Of a stretch of DNA of 64,000 nucleotides, positions 54,057 to 62,343 are shown piece after piece. Made by a program: the position numbers and the translations under genes. The stretch is from the NCBI RefSeq assembly GCF_000429465.1, contig NZ_AUBX01000010.1, positions 124,001 through 188,000 on the forward strand, in the 5' to 3' direction. Origin of the DNA: Algoriphagus vanfongensis DSM 17529. GTDB taxonomy: Bacteria; Bacteroidota; Bacteroidia; Cytophagales; Cyclobacteriaceae. The first letter of the stretch is position 1, and every line of letters begins with the position of its first letter. The notes under the pieces were generated by a model. That model did not search any database, was not told the DNA's origin, and saw nothing but the letters and a program-made list of their open reading frames with translations.

Positions 54057-56492
54057 TCACTCCCCCTTCAGACTCTCCACAGGATTGACTCGGGCGGATT
54101 TGATCGCATGATAACTCACCGTCAGCAAAGCCATGCCAGCAGCTAGAGCCCCTGAAAGAACAAATGCCTGCCAGCCGATTTCTATTTTGTATTCATAATC
54201 TCGGAGCCAATTCTCCATCATGTAAAAGGCTATAGGGCAGGCGATAAGCAGCGATCCCAAAACCATCCAAAGAAACTTTTGGGTGAGCATTCCAAAAATC
54301 CCGGGGAAAGTAGCCCCCAGCACCTTGCGAATACTCACTTCCTTGCTTCGCTGCTCGACCATAAAGGCCGACAGAGCAAACAAACCCAAACAGGCTACGA
54401 AAATCGCCAGTATAGCGAAGCTTGTAAAGATCATTTTGACCCGTCGGACATTATCATACATCTGCGCAAAAGACTCATCCATAAATGCGTAGCGGAATGG
54501 CAGATTGGGGACAAATTGGTTCCATTTCCCCTCGAGATCTGCAATCAGTGTAGGCATATCAGCGGCTTCTGATTTGACAGAAAAAATGGTATTGCTTTTC
54601 CCCAGAAACAGTGCGAGTGGCTCGACACGCTGCTTCATATTGTCAAAGCGGAAATCCTTGACGACTCCAATCACCTCACTCAACTGACCATATCGGGAAA
54701 TCCGCTTTCCGATCGGATCTGTCAGATTGAGCTCCTTCACCATTTGTTCATTGATGATGGTAGCACTCTTGTCAGACTCTTTATCTGCGTCAAAATTCCT
54801 TCCCTCCACCAGTTCGATCCCCAAAGTGGACAGGTAATCCTCGTCTATCTGCCAAGCTTGCGCACCGACAGTCACATCGATATTTTCCTTGCCTTCGTTG
54901 ACAAAGGAATTACCGTTTCTCTTCGTATTTTCCAAAGGCAAATAATCACTGATAGTCACGGAAGACACCCCTTGGATTCGACTCAATTCCTCCTTGAAAA
55001 GCTCATCTTTATGGCCCAGCATATTGGTACCGTAGAGCTGGATCACCTGATCTTTTTCAAACCCAACTTTGGAAGTCAGGATAAAAGATAATTGCTGATT
55101 GATGATCAGTGTGCCGATGATCAGGATAATGGAAACGGTAAACTGAAACACTACCAAGCTGCTCTGAAGGCCACCGGATTTACTTCCCAGTCGCAATTTT
55201 CCTTTGAGCACATTGATAGGAGAAAAACCAGAAAGATAGATCGCCGGATAGAATCCTGCCATCCCTCCCACGAGCATGGCTGAGCCCAAAAGAATCGGAA
55301 CAAACTGCCACTGATCCCATGGCAAAACCAATGCTATGCCTGTCATTTCATTGAAAAGGGGAAGGAAAATCTCAGCCAAGAGCACTCCTACTATAAATGC
55401 CAAAAGCGAAACCAACATGGATTCGGCCAAAAACTGAAAAATCAAATTGGTACGACCAGAACCTACCACTTTGCGTAAGCCTACCTCTTTGGCACGATTA
55501 GCCGATCTGGCTGTGGACAGATTGATGAAATTGATAGAAGCCAGCATGAGAATAAACAAAGCTACCGTCCCAAAGACCCAAATAATCTTGATATCACTTC
55601 GAAAACTACTCTCGTCCTCTATTGCGGCAGAGTACAAATGAATATCACCCATCGGCTGAAGGTACATGCTGTACATTTGCTCAAAATTGTCTGGAAGCGC
55701 CCTTCCCTGCATGACAAATGCCGGCTGAATGTATTTCGAGATGATTGTAGAGCCAAGCGTTTTGCCAAAGACTTCTGCATTCACATCGGGCCGAAGTGCC
55801 AGATAAGTTTTATAGTTATTCTGAGTCCATCGATCCTGTTCTCCCGGTTCGAATTCCATTCCCGTCAAGGTCAAAAAGTACTTGTAATCCATGTGAGAAT
55901 TAGTTGGAAAGTCATGCATCACGCCTGAGATCTTGCGAGGATCTTCCCGATTTCCATTCAGGTAAATGGTATGGCCAATGGGATTTTGTCCTTTGAAAAA
56001 CTTCTTTGCAACGGACTCCGATATGACAATCGTATTGGGTTCGACAAGGGCACTTTTGGCATTGCCATAGATCATCGGAATATTGAAAATATCCAGAATA
56101 GCTTGATCCGCATAGGCAAAATGCTCCTCGTGATGGTGCATGGGATCATCGTCGATTTGGATTTCATTGGAGCCGGCCCCATAGAAAAGATCATTGTCCA
56201 AGAGCCTTCCGGCTTGTTCGATTTCATCAAAATCCGAATTGACAGTTCTAGCCATGTTGGCGGAGAAATGCACGCTTCTCTCAGTCCCCTGCTCGAAATC
56301 AAACTGACGAACTACCCTGTAAATGTTTTTTGAATTTGGAACAAACTGATCATAGCTCGTCTCGTGGATGATATAAACAGCTATCAGCAAGCAAGCCGCT
56401 ATGCCTATTCCCAGGCCTGAAACATTGATCAAGGAAAACCCTTTGGCTTTCAAAAGGCTTCTCCAGGCGATTTTAAGGTAGTTTTTCAGCAT
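54057..56492 (-). CDS. FtsX/MacB-type ABC permease 9
   Basis: 811 residues from the ATG at 56492, chosen because all ten proteins begin within one residue of an M-x-x-N-Y motif (here MLKNYLKIAWRSLLKAK); a start 36 bp upstream is in frame but not conserved. Coupling motifs RAKEVGLRKVVGS and SKEVSIRKVLGA; end NPVESLKGE. A His-rich stretch (DDPMHHHEEHFAYAD) in the first periplasmic domain is unlike the other permeases and could bind metal. Spacer to permease 10 is only 109 bp. Confidence 0.88.
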   Translation of the reverse strand: MLKNYLKIAWRSLLKAKGFSLINVSGLGIGIAACLLIAVYIIHETSYDQFVPNSKNIYRVVRQFDFEQGTERSVHFSANMARTVNSDFDEIEQAGRLLDNDLFYGAGSNEIQIDDDPMHHHEEHFAYADQAILDIFNIPMIYGNAKSALVEPNTIVISESVAKKFFKGQNPIGHTIYLNGNREDPRKISGVMHDFPTNSHMDYKYFLTLTGMEFEPGEQDRWTQNNYKTYLALRPDVNAEVFGKTLGSTIISKYIQPAFVMQGRALPDNFEQMYSMYLQPMGDIHLYSAAIEDESSFRSDIKIIWVFGTVALFILMLASINFINLSTARSANRAKEVGLRKVVGSGRTNLIFQFLAESMLVSLLAFIVGVLLAEIFLPLFNEMTGIALVLPWDQWQFVPILLGSAMLVGGMAGFYPAIYLSGFSPINVLKGKLRLGSKSGGLQSSLVVFQFTVSIILIIGTLIINQQLSFILTSKVGFEKDQVIQLYGTNMLGHKDELFKEELSRIQGVSSVTISDYLPLENTKRNGNSFVNEGKENIDVTVGAQAWQIDEDYLSTLGIELVEGRNFDADKESDKSATIINEQMVKELNLTDPIGKRISRYGQLSEVIGVVKDFRFDNMKQRVEPLALFLGKSNTIFSVKSEAADMPTLIADLEGKWNQFVPNLPFRYAFMDESFAQMYDNVRRVKMIFTSFAILAIFVACLGLFALSAFMVEQRSKEVSIRKVLGATFPGIFGMLTQKFLWMVLGSLLIACPIAFYMMENWLRDYEYKIEIGWQAFVLSGALAAGMALLTVSYHAIKSARVNPVESLKGE

Positions 56493-56601
56493 GTTGAAAT
56501 AATTATAAAATTGGAAGATTGGTCGCAATTGGTTCCCAATCTCTTTTTGTCCATTCTCATTTCTAAATTCTTATGTCTAATGTCTAGATTCTTGATTCTC
56601 T
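56493..56601 (-). repeat. Permease 10-9 spacer with phrase repeats
   Basis: 109 bp. The plus strand reads AATTGGAAGATTGG near the start codon, CAATCTCTTTTTGTCC in the middle and TCTTATGTCTAATGTCTAG with TTCTTGATTCTC at the far end. No T1 or T2 cassette is complete here. Confidence 0.55.
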
Positions 56602-59058
56602 CTATTCACTCTTCAAGCTTTCAACCGGATTCATCAGAGCGGCTTTCAGGCTTCTGGAACAAATCGTTACGAGTGCAATAAGACACGTCATCAGGCCTGC
56701 CAAAACAAAGACCCACCACTCCAAATCCACATGATAGGCAAATTGCTGCAGCCACTTTTCCATCAGAAAATAGCCAATAGGAAAAGCAATCAAGAAAGAT
56801 AATGTCACCGGCATGATAAAATCCCGAGCCAACAAAGCCACAATTTGAGCAGAGCTAGATCCCAGAACTTTGCGAACACCAATCTCTTTGAACCGCTGCT
56901 CAGCAGTGTAGGTAACCAACCCAAACAAACCCAAGCAAGCCACGAAAATCGTAAGCACAGCCAAAATCGTCAGGAATGACCCCATGCGGGTTTCCTGCAC
57001 ATAAGTCTCATTATACAACTCATCCAAAAATGAATAAGTAAAAGGCTCTCCTGTTCCAAATTCATCCCAAGAAGTCTGCAAATCAGAAAGAAGTCCGACC
57101 AGATCTCCAGGCTTGGCTTTGATCATAAGACTGTAGTAAGGATTATAGGTCATCATCAGCGGTTTGATCGGTTCGCGGAGTGATCTGGCCACAAAATCTT
57201 TGACCACACCGATCACTTTCACGGGTTCACGCCCGCCTTGATTGTCCGTCATCACCTCAAAAGTTTTCCCGATTGGATCGTCTGAGATCCCAAGGTCCTC
57301 TGCTGCAGTCTGATTGATCAGGATATTATTGGATTCATTGCCGTAGTCAGCAGAGAAATTTCTCCCCGCAACGAGTTCCATGCCTAACGTTTCCAAATAC
57401 TCCTCATCAATTCCATAGCGCATGACTCGCAATGAATTGGCTGGAGCATCCTCAAAAAAAAGATTGTGCACGCTGGTATCCGTGGGACCAGCAGGAATAT
57501 AGGCTGATTTAGTCACGCTGCTCACCCGAGGATCATTTTTGATCCGATCCCGGAATACATCCAGATGCTCTCCGATCAAACCAGCTTCACGAAGAACGAT
57601 CAATTGCTCCCGCTCATAGCCCAGGTCTTTCTTTTGTATAAAATCCATCTGCCTGGCAACCACCAGAGTAGCAATGATCAAGCTGGAAGAAATGGCAAAC
57701 TGAAATACCACCAAGCCACTACGAATGCCGGATTTGCGAGATGCTGTTACTTTCTTTTTGAGAGACTCGATCGGTCTAAAACCTGAAAGAAAAAACGCCG
57801 GATAACCTCCCGCCACAAGCGTAACCAATCCTACCATCAATGCGATCGCCAGTAAAAATGTAGGCGAAACCAAAGAAGACAGCTTCAGTGATTTCAAGGC
57901 AAACTCATTGAAAAACGGGAGAGAAATGGCACTGAACAAAACGCCCAGCACCAATGCTACTAGGATAGCTACAAAGGACTCTGCCAAAAACTGGTAGATT
58001 AAATGCTTTTTGTCAGAACCCATTACCTTTCTGACTCCGATTTCTTTGACACGCTGAGAGGCTCCAGCAGTGGAGAGGTTCATGAAATTGATGCATGCGA
58101 TCAGGAGCATAAATACCGCAACTGCCACATAAATCCACACCGTATTGATATCTCCTCCTGCCTCAAACTGCCCGGTTCCTTTGAAAAGTGTACTTAAATG
58201 GATGTCCGTGAGGGGCTGTAAGGTGAGGTAGACAAAGTTTCCTTTTTCAAAAAACTCCTCGAGGCCCATTCCCAAACTTTCCTTCATCTGCCCTTCCATA
58301 TATTTCTGTACCAACGCAGGAATTTTAGCCTGAACCTCTTCTGCTTCCGTCCCTTCATCGAGGAGGATATAGGTGGAATAGCTTCCTGACATCCAACTTT
58401 GATTTCTGGAGTCCGGATTTCCCAGCATCGAGGCAAACATTTCAAAATGAAAATGGGAATTGGTTGGTACATTTTCCACAACACCAGTCACCGTATAGTC
58501 CCCTGCCAGACTCTGATATTCTCCAGCATAGTAACCGATATCCTGGAGTTTCACCACCTGATTGATCGGATCACTTTTCCCAAAAAGAGCCGATGCCTGA
58601 TCTTCAGTGATGACCAAGGAATTGGGCTTATTAAGTGCTGTTTGAGGATTCCCTTGTAAGAATTTCAGAGTAAACAGGTCAAAGAAATTTGGATCGACAA
58701 AGGCCGTTCTTCCCTTTCTCAATTTTTGCCCATCGACTTCCAATTTGGTTTGGTGATGCACATTGCTGATCCGAGTAGCCGATTGCACTCCAGCTATCTC
58801 ATCTACAAAAGTAGCGGCGACGGGAGCCATTACACTGGATTCGTTGAGTGCTTCATCACCAAGTTTGGCTTGAAGATTCACCCGATAGATCCTGTCCGAA
58901 TGCTCGCTATAGCGATCATAGCTCAGTTCATCAAAGACAAACAAGGCAATCACCAGACAAGTGGCTATCCCCATTGCCAATCCCAAAATGTTGATGATAG
59001 ACACCAACCTGTTCTTTTTGAGGCTTCTCCAGGCGATTTTGAAGTAATTTTTCAGCAT
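56602..59058 (-). CDS. FtsX/MacB-type ABC permease 10
   Basis: 818 residues, the longest of the set and the first gene of the six-permease unit. Coupling motifs RVKEIGVRKVMGS and FKEIGVRKVLGS; end NPVESLKSE. FtsX modules about 295-430 and 695-810. Its leader has the T2 palindrome at 59084-59097, 25 nt before the ATG, and composite site C lies further upstream. No ATPase lies in this unit, so it needs one encoded elsewhere, for example at 29025-29699. Confidence 0.88.
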   Translation of the reverse strand: MLKNYFKIAWRSLKKNRLVSIINILGLAMGIATCLVIALFVFDELSYDRYSEHSDRIYRVNLQAKLGDEALNESSVMAPVAATFVDEIAGVQSATRISNVHHQTKLEVDGQKLRKGRTAFVDPNFFDLFTLKFLQGNPQTALNKPNSLVITEDQASALFGKSDPINQVVKLQDIGYYAGEYQSLAGDYTVTGVVENVPTNSHFHFEMFASMLGNPDSRNQSWMSGSYSTYILLDEGTEAEEVQAKIPALVQKYMEGQMKESLGMGLEEFFEKGNFVYLTLQPLTDIHLSTLFKGTGQFEAGGDINTVWIYVAVAVFMLLIACINFMNLSTAGASQRVKEIGVRKVMGSDKKHLIYQFLAESFVAILVALVLGVLFSAISLPFFNEFALKSLKLSSLVSPTFLLAIALMVGLVTLVAGGYPAFFLSGFRPIESLKKKVTASRKSGIRSGLVVFQFAISSSLIIATLVVARQMDFIQKKDLGYEREQLIVLREAGLIGEHLDVFRDRIKNDPRVSSVTKSAYIPAGPTDTSVHNLFFEDAPANSLRVMRYGIDEEYLETLGMELVAGRNFSADYGNESNNILINQTAAEDLGISDDPIGKTFEVMTDNQGGREPVKVIGVVKDFVARSLREPIKPLMMTYNPYYSLMIKAKPGDLVGLLSDLQTSWDEFGTGEPFTYSFLDELYNETYVQETRMGSFLTILAVLTIFVACLGLFGLVTYTAEQRFKEIGVRKVLGSSSAQIVALLARDFIMPVTLSFLIAFPIGYFLMEKWLQQFAYHVDLEWWVFVLAGLMTCLIALVTICSRSLKAALMNPVESLKSE

Positions 59059-59083
59059 TGAATAGGAAAATTTTAACTACTTG

Positions 59084-59097
59084 TCCGCCGTGGCGGA
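59084..59097 (-). repeat. T2 palindrome before permease 10
   Basis: TCCGCC-GT-GGCGGA with the same flanks (ACTTG on the left) as before permeases 6 and 8, 25 nt before the ATG. The flanking similarity is shorter than in those two. Confidence 0.7.
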
Positions 59098-59221
59098 TCG
59101 GGAAATTCACCCCAACCTTCTCTTTCTATGTTCTATATCCTTTTTTCTCCACCGGTATCTATGGGGATATCCAGTATCTTCTTTCTGAAAGATATTTCCG
59201 GGGTGTATTGTCCCACTAGTA

Positions 59222-59238
59222 GATACGAAATCGTGCCA
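59222..59238 (-). promoter_or_regulatory. TGGCACG promoter-like element of the permease 10-5 unit
   Basis: On the minus strand TGGCACG begins at 59238, a full match to the sigma-54 -24 box, followed by ATTTCGTATC. The -12 box does not match. It is 61 bp downstream of element C and about 175 bp before the ATG. Confidence 0.45.
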
Positions 59239-59299
59239 AGGAAAAACCCCGCTAAATCAGCCCAAAAGCCACTTTTCTTGTTTTTTGTAAAAAATCAAT

Positions 59300-59325
59300 C
59301 GGACGCTTTTGTCCGCAGGTGGGCA
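59300..59325 (-). promoter_or_regulatory. Triple half-site regulatory element C
   Basis: CGGACG (59300), TGTCCG (59310) and TGGGCA (59320), each 10 bp apart. The first two form a good inverted pair, the third is weak (TGGGCA against CGAACA in element A). Confidence 0.55.
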
Positions 59326-59384
59326 AAATGAATGGATTGGAATTAAAATGGGAATAAATTCTCTGAACAGGATAGCCAGAGATA

Positions 59385-59415
59385 AGCAAGGCTTATACAG
59401 TATTTTAGCCTTGCT
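59385..59415 (-). terminator. Possible terminator of the glycan operon
   Basis: AGCAAGGCT (59385-59393) pairs perfectly with AGCCTTGCT (59407-59415). The T-run that should follow on the minus strand is missing, so it may be weak or have another role. It is about 50 bp beyond the aminotransferase stop. Confidence 0.45.
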
Positions 59416-59467
59416 CTTGGAGTATTTTTAAAAAAATAAGTTCCTGATTTTGAATCAGAAAGACACG

Positions 59468-60664
59468 CTATTCACCTAAAAATGCATTTGACATTTCAGG
59501 CAATTCATAAAAAAGTGGAAGTCTAATCAACCTATCTGAAAATCGATCGGAATTAGGCAAATGCCGATGGTATTGGTCAGGGAAATTTCTTTGTACAAAA
59601 GTGGATCGATGAAGGCTTTGGTAATGAAATACTGTCAGGATTCCTTTCTGCTTCATTTGATCCGCAAAATGAGCTCTATTTTCCAAGTCTTCAAACATCA
59701 AGAAAAATAGATGGGCATTAGCCATCAAAGAGGGATCAGGAAGTAAAAAATCGAGTGAACTATTCTTTAGATTTTCTTCAAACCCTTCTTTGATGCTTGA
59801 GAGATATTCCTTAGAAAGTAGCATGCAGTCAAAGCTCGAATCCTGTAGGAAACCGTAATACTCCTTCCAAATTGCTTTTCTTCTATTCTGAATGAAAGTC
59901 AAAGATTCTAGCTGAGCATAGAGGTAGGCTGCATTCAACTCGGATGGCAAAAAACTACTTCCCAGATCTTTCCAGCCATATTTTCCAACCTCACCTCTGA
60001 AAAATGCAGCTCTGTCTGTACCTTTCTCCCAAATAATTTCAGCTCTTTCAGAGAGAGAACTATCATTGATACAAATCATCCCTCCTTCCCCACATTGGAT
60101 ATTTTTAGTTTCATGAAAACTAAACACCCCAATATGACCAATTCCACCGAGCGGCTTCTCTTGAAACTTTTGGTCGATAGCCTGAGCAGCATCTTCTATC
60201 ACTTTGACACCGTACTTCTCAGCCAAGATCATAATAGCATTCATATCACAGGGGACTCCCCCATAATGAACTACAATGATCGCTTTTGTTTTGGGAGTGA
60301 TGAGGCTTTCAAGCTGGGATTCATCCATGGATGGATGATCTTCCTTACTATCGACGAAAACAACTCTGGCACCTCTTAATACAAAAGCATTGGCAGAGGA
60401 AACAAAAGTAAAACTTGGGCAAATCACCTCATCCCCAGGTCTGATATCCAATAAAATTGCAGCCATTTCAAGCGCATCAGTACATGAGCTGGTCAGTAGG
60501 CAATGCTCAAAACCATAGTTATCCTGAAAAAAATCCTGACAGAGCTGGGTGTAGTATCCATTTCCGGAAATCTTTCCTCTCTGGACAGCATCCTGAATGT
60601 AGGTCAGTTCTTTGCCAGAAAGATAGGGCTTATTGAAAGGGATTTGGGAAGGAATAAACGGCAA
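59468..60664 (-). CDS. wecE: dTDP-4-amino-4,6-dideoxygalactose transaminase-like (WecE/RffA)
   Basis: A 398-residue DegT/DnrJ/EryC1 aminotransferase. The match to WecE/RffA is close: IPFNKPYLSGKELTYIQDA, CLLTSSCTDALEMAAI, PGDEVICPSFTFVSSANAF, VEDAAQ-type VIEDAAQAI, the PLP-Lys in SFHETKNIQCGEGGM (about residue 186), and GSSFLPSELNAAYL. It would convert dTDP-4-keto-6-deoxyglucose with glutamate to dTDP-4-amino-4,6-dideoxygalactose. No ATG lies near the conserved N-terminus; the first codon is probably TTG at 60664. An acetyltransferase of WecD type lies two genes upstream. Confidence 0.85.
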   Translation of the reverse strand: MPFIPSQIPFNKPYLSGKELTYIQDAVQRGKISGNGYYTQLCQDFFQDNYGFEHCLLTSSCTDALEMAAILLDIRPGDEVICPSFTFVSSANAFVLRGARVVFVDSKEDHPSMDESQLESLITPKTKAIIVVHYGGVPCDMNAIMILAEKYGVKVIEDAAQAIDQKFQEKPLGGIGHIGVFSFHETKNIQCGEGGMICINDSSLSERAEIIWEKGTDRAAFFRGEVGKYGWKDLGSSFLPSELNAAYLYAQLESLTFIQNRRKAIWKEYYGFLQDSSFDCMLLSKEYLSSIKEGFEENLKNSSLDFLLPDPSLMANAHLFFLMFEDLENRAHFADQMKQKGILTVFHYQSLHRSTFVQRNFPDQYHRHLPNSDRFSDRLIRLPLFYELPEMSNAFLGE

Positions 60665-60727
60665 AAATTTTATGATTTGCGAAAATAAGGAGACATAAGT
60701 TGAGTACTGGTAAGGTCAAAAAATAGA

Positions 60728-61669
60728 CTAGATTTCTTTTTCCACGATATAGATCGGTCTATTTTTCACCCCCTCAAAGATCTTCCCTACATACAAACCT
60801 ACGACACCTAGAGTAATCAATAGAAAGCCAGTCAGTACCCAGATAGACACGATCAAACTTGCATACCCCGCCACGATGATTTCTCCCATGAAATAGCGAA
60901 TCAAGGTATAAAGAGCGAACAAAAAACCTGTCAATGCAATCCAAACGCCCAATTTGACAGTCATTCGAATTGGTTTGTCACTGTAAGCTAGCATGATATC
61001 CAATGCCAAATTGAATAGTTTTTTGTATCCATAGCTACTGCTTCTTTGGCTATTTTCGGCATGCTCTACCTCCATAGTGGTTTGCTGAAATCCTACCCAT
61101 CTTACCATCGTAGGAAAATATCGTATGGACTCACGCATGGAGATAATCTGGTGAATGACTTTGCGATGATAAATCCCAAAATTAGCAATGGACTCATCCT
61201 GTTGAGAGCCTGTCAGCCAGGCTAAGGTTCGGTAAAAAATCTTGGAAGACAATTTTTTGAAAAAACCATCCTTCCTGTTGACTCGTTTCGCCAAAACCAC
61301 ATCATAGCCTTGCTGTGCTTTTTGCCAAAGGCGGGGTATCTCTTCCGGTCTATCTTGAAGATCACAATCCATCACCACTACCCATTCACCTAAAGCGAGA
61401 TCTAGGCCGGCCGTGATGGCATAGTGCTGGCCGAAATTCCGAGACAACTTAACTCCTCGGACTTTAGAGTTAGAAGCGGCAATAGTTTCTATCTTTTGCC
61501 ATGAAGTATCAGGACTTCCATCATCTACCAAAATAATTTCAAATTGGTCAGTGGGAACAGCTTGCTGGATTCGCTCAACAAGTTCATCCAACACTGCTTC
61601 CGCCAAATATATCGGAGAAACTATGGACAGCTTCAATGGACACAAGGTTTGATACCCACTCTCAGTCAA
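60728..61669 (-). CDS. GT2 glycosyltransferase with two membrane helices (ArnC/GtrB type)
   Basis: 313 residues: a GT-A domain (LSIVSPIYLAEAVLDEL, EIILVDDGSPDTSW, VVVMDCDLQDRPEEI with the metal-binding D-x-D) and two C-terminal membrane segments (about 235-255 and 265-290). Such enzymes move a sugar to undecaprenyl or dolichyl phosphate at the inner membrane, for O-antigen modification, lipid A or lipoglycan. There is no ATG. The frame overlaps the upstream gene by 8 bp if TTG at 61669 is used; TTG at 61636 (MKLSIVSPIY) is just as plausible and fits the usual family N-terminus. Confidence 0.85.
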   Translation of the reverse strand: MTESGYQTLCPLKLSIVSPIYLAEAVLDELVERIQQAVPTDQFEIILVDDGSPDTSWQKIETIAASNSKVRGVKLSRNFGQHYAITAGLDLALGEWVVVMDCDLQDRPEEIPRLWQKAQQGYDVVLAKRVNRKDGFFKKLSSKIFYRTLAWLTGSQQDESIANFGIYHRKVIHQIISMRESIRYFPTMVRWVGFQQTTMEVEHAENSQRSSSYGYKKLFNLALDIMLAYSDKPIRMTVKLGVWIALTGFLFALYTLIRYFMGEIIVAGYASLIVSIWVLTGFLLITLGVVGLYVGKIFEGVKNRPIYIVEKEI

Positions 61670-62333
61670 TGTAGTATGAAGAATTGCAAAAATGATAGAT
61701 ATAGGTTCTTGAGCTCAACTCGTACCCTTGTTTTTGATATAGCTTAACGGCAGCTTTATTTCTCTCCTGCGTTGCTATTTCTATACTCGATGCACCATGC
61801 TGCCAAGCAAAATGCTCTGCACCACTGACCAATTGACTCCCCAGCCCTTTTCCCTGATGTGATTCGGAAACTGCCAGCAAGCCCACTTTCGCATGTCCGT
61901 TTTCTACTTCCAATGTCACCATTCCCTCCAGTTGTGGAAAAGCCAGAAGTTGTTTCTTTTCAATTGCTTTCTTAATCCAGATTAGGTAAAGTTTTTCAAA
62001 TTCTTGATTTTGAAAAAAAGGATCAGTTTTAAACCTGGACTTAGCTCCACTTAGAAAAGCTAGCTTGCAAATTTCATCTGTCAAAGGCCCTTGATATAGA
62101 TCTAGCTGAGCTTTTTGCTTACTCTCAGTAAGAGATTTCCAGAATACTAGTTTGGTATCGTGATGAACAATCAGGGAATTAGATCTTTTCACGATTTCGT
62201 CAGAGAATAGATATAACAAGCGAAAGTCGCTTGCCTCAAGTAAGAATTTCTGCTCATCCCAACTATCATCTATTTTAGACTTGCCAACAGGATAGCCAAA
62301 CAATTCTGAATCGAATGGTAAAGGAATAATCAA
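61662..62333 (-). CDS. GNAT acetyltransferase, WecD/RffC-like
   Basis: 223 residues. The N-terminal half is unlike common GNATs but resembles WecD (FDSELFGYPVGK near the start; SRFKTDPFF, LYLIWIKKAIEKK); the C-terminal half has the acetyl-CoA site GLLAVSESHQGKGLGSQLV (about 148-166) and IEIATQERNKAAVKLYQKQGYEL. WecD acetylates dTDP-4-amino-4,6-dideoxygalactose, the product of WecE, so together the two would make dTDP-Fuc4NAc. An in-frame stop lies directly before the TTG at 62333, so this TTG is the first usable start. Confidence 0.75.
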   Translation of the reverse strand: MIIPLPFDSELFGYPVGKSKIDDSWDEQKFLLEASDFRLLYLFSDEIVKRSNSLIVHHDTKLVFWKSLTESKQKAQLDLYQGPLTDEICKLAFLSGAKSRFKTDPFFQNQEFEKLYLIWIKKAIEKKQLLAFPQLEGMVTLEVENGHAKVGLLAVSESHQGKGLGSQLVSGAEHFAWQHGASSIEIATQERNKAAVKLYQKQGYELSSRTYIYHFCNSSYYID

Positions 62334-62343
62334 TTATTAATAG

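Larger units (their letters stand above)
59059..59467. other. Intergenic region upstream of permease 10
   Basis: 409 bp. From the permease outward: T2 palindrome (59084-59097), TGGCACG element (59222-59238), triple half-site C (59300-59325), hairpin (59385-59415). The rest is AT-rich without a gene. No TANNTTTG in sense was found. Confidence 0.6.

Noticed and set aside
37241..56601. Spacer repeats as a CRISPR array
   Set aside because: Repeats have no constant unit or spacer length, are degenerate, and no cas gene is near.
59222..59238. TGGCACG site as a certain sigma-54 promoter
   Set aside because: The -24 part fits fully but the -12 GC is missing, so it is listed only as promoter-like.
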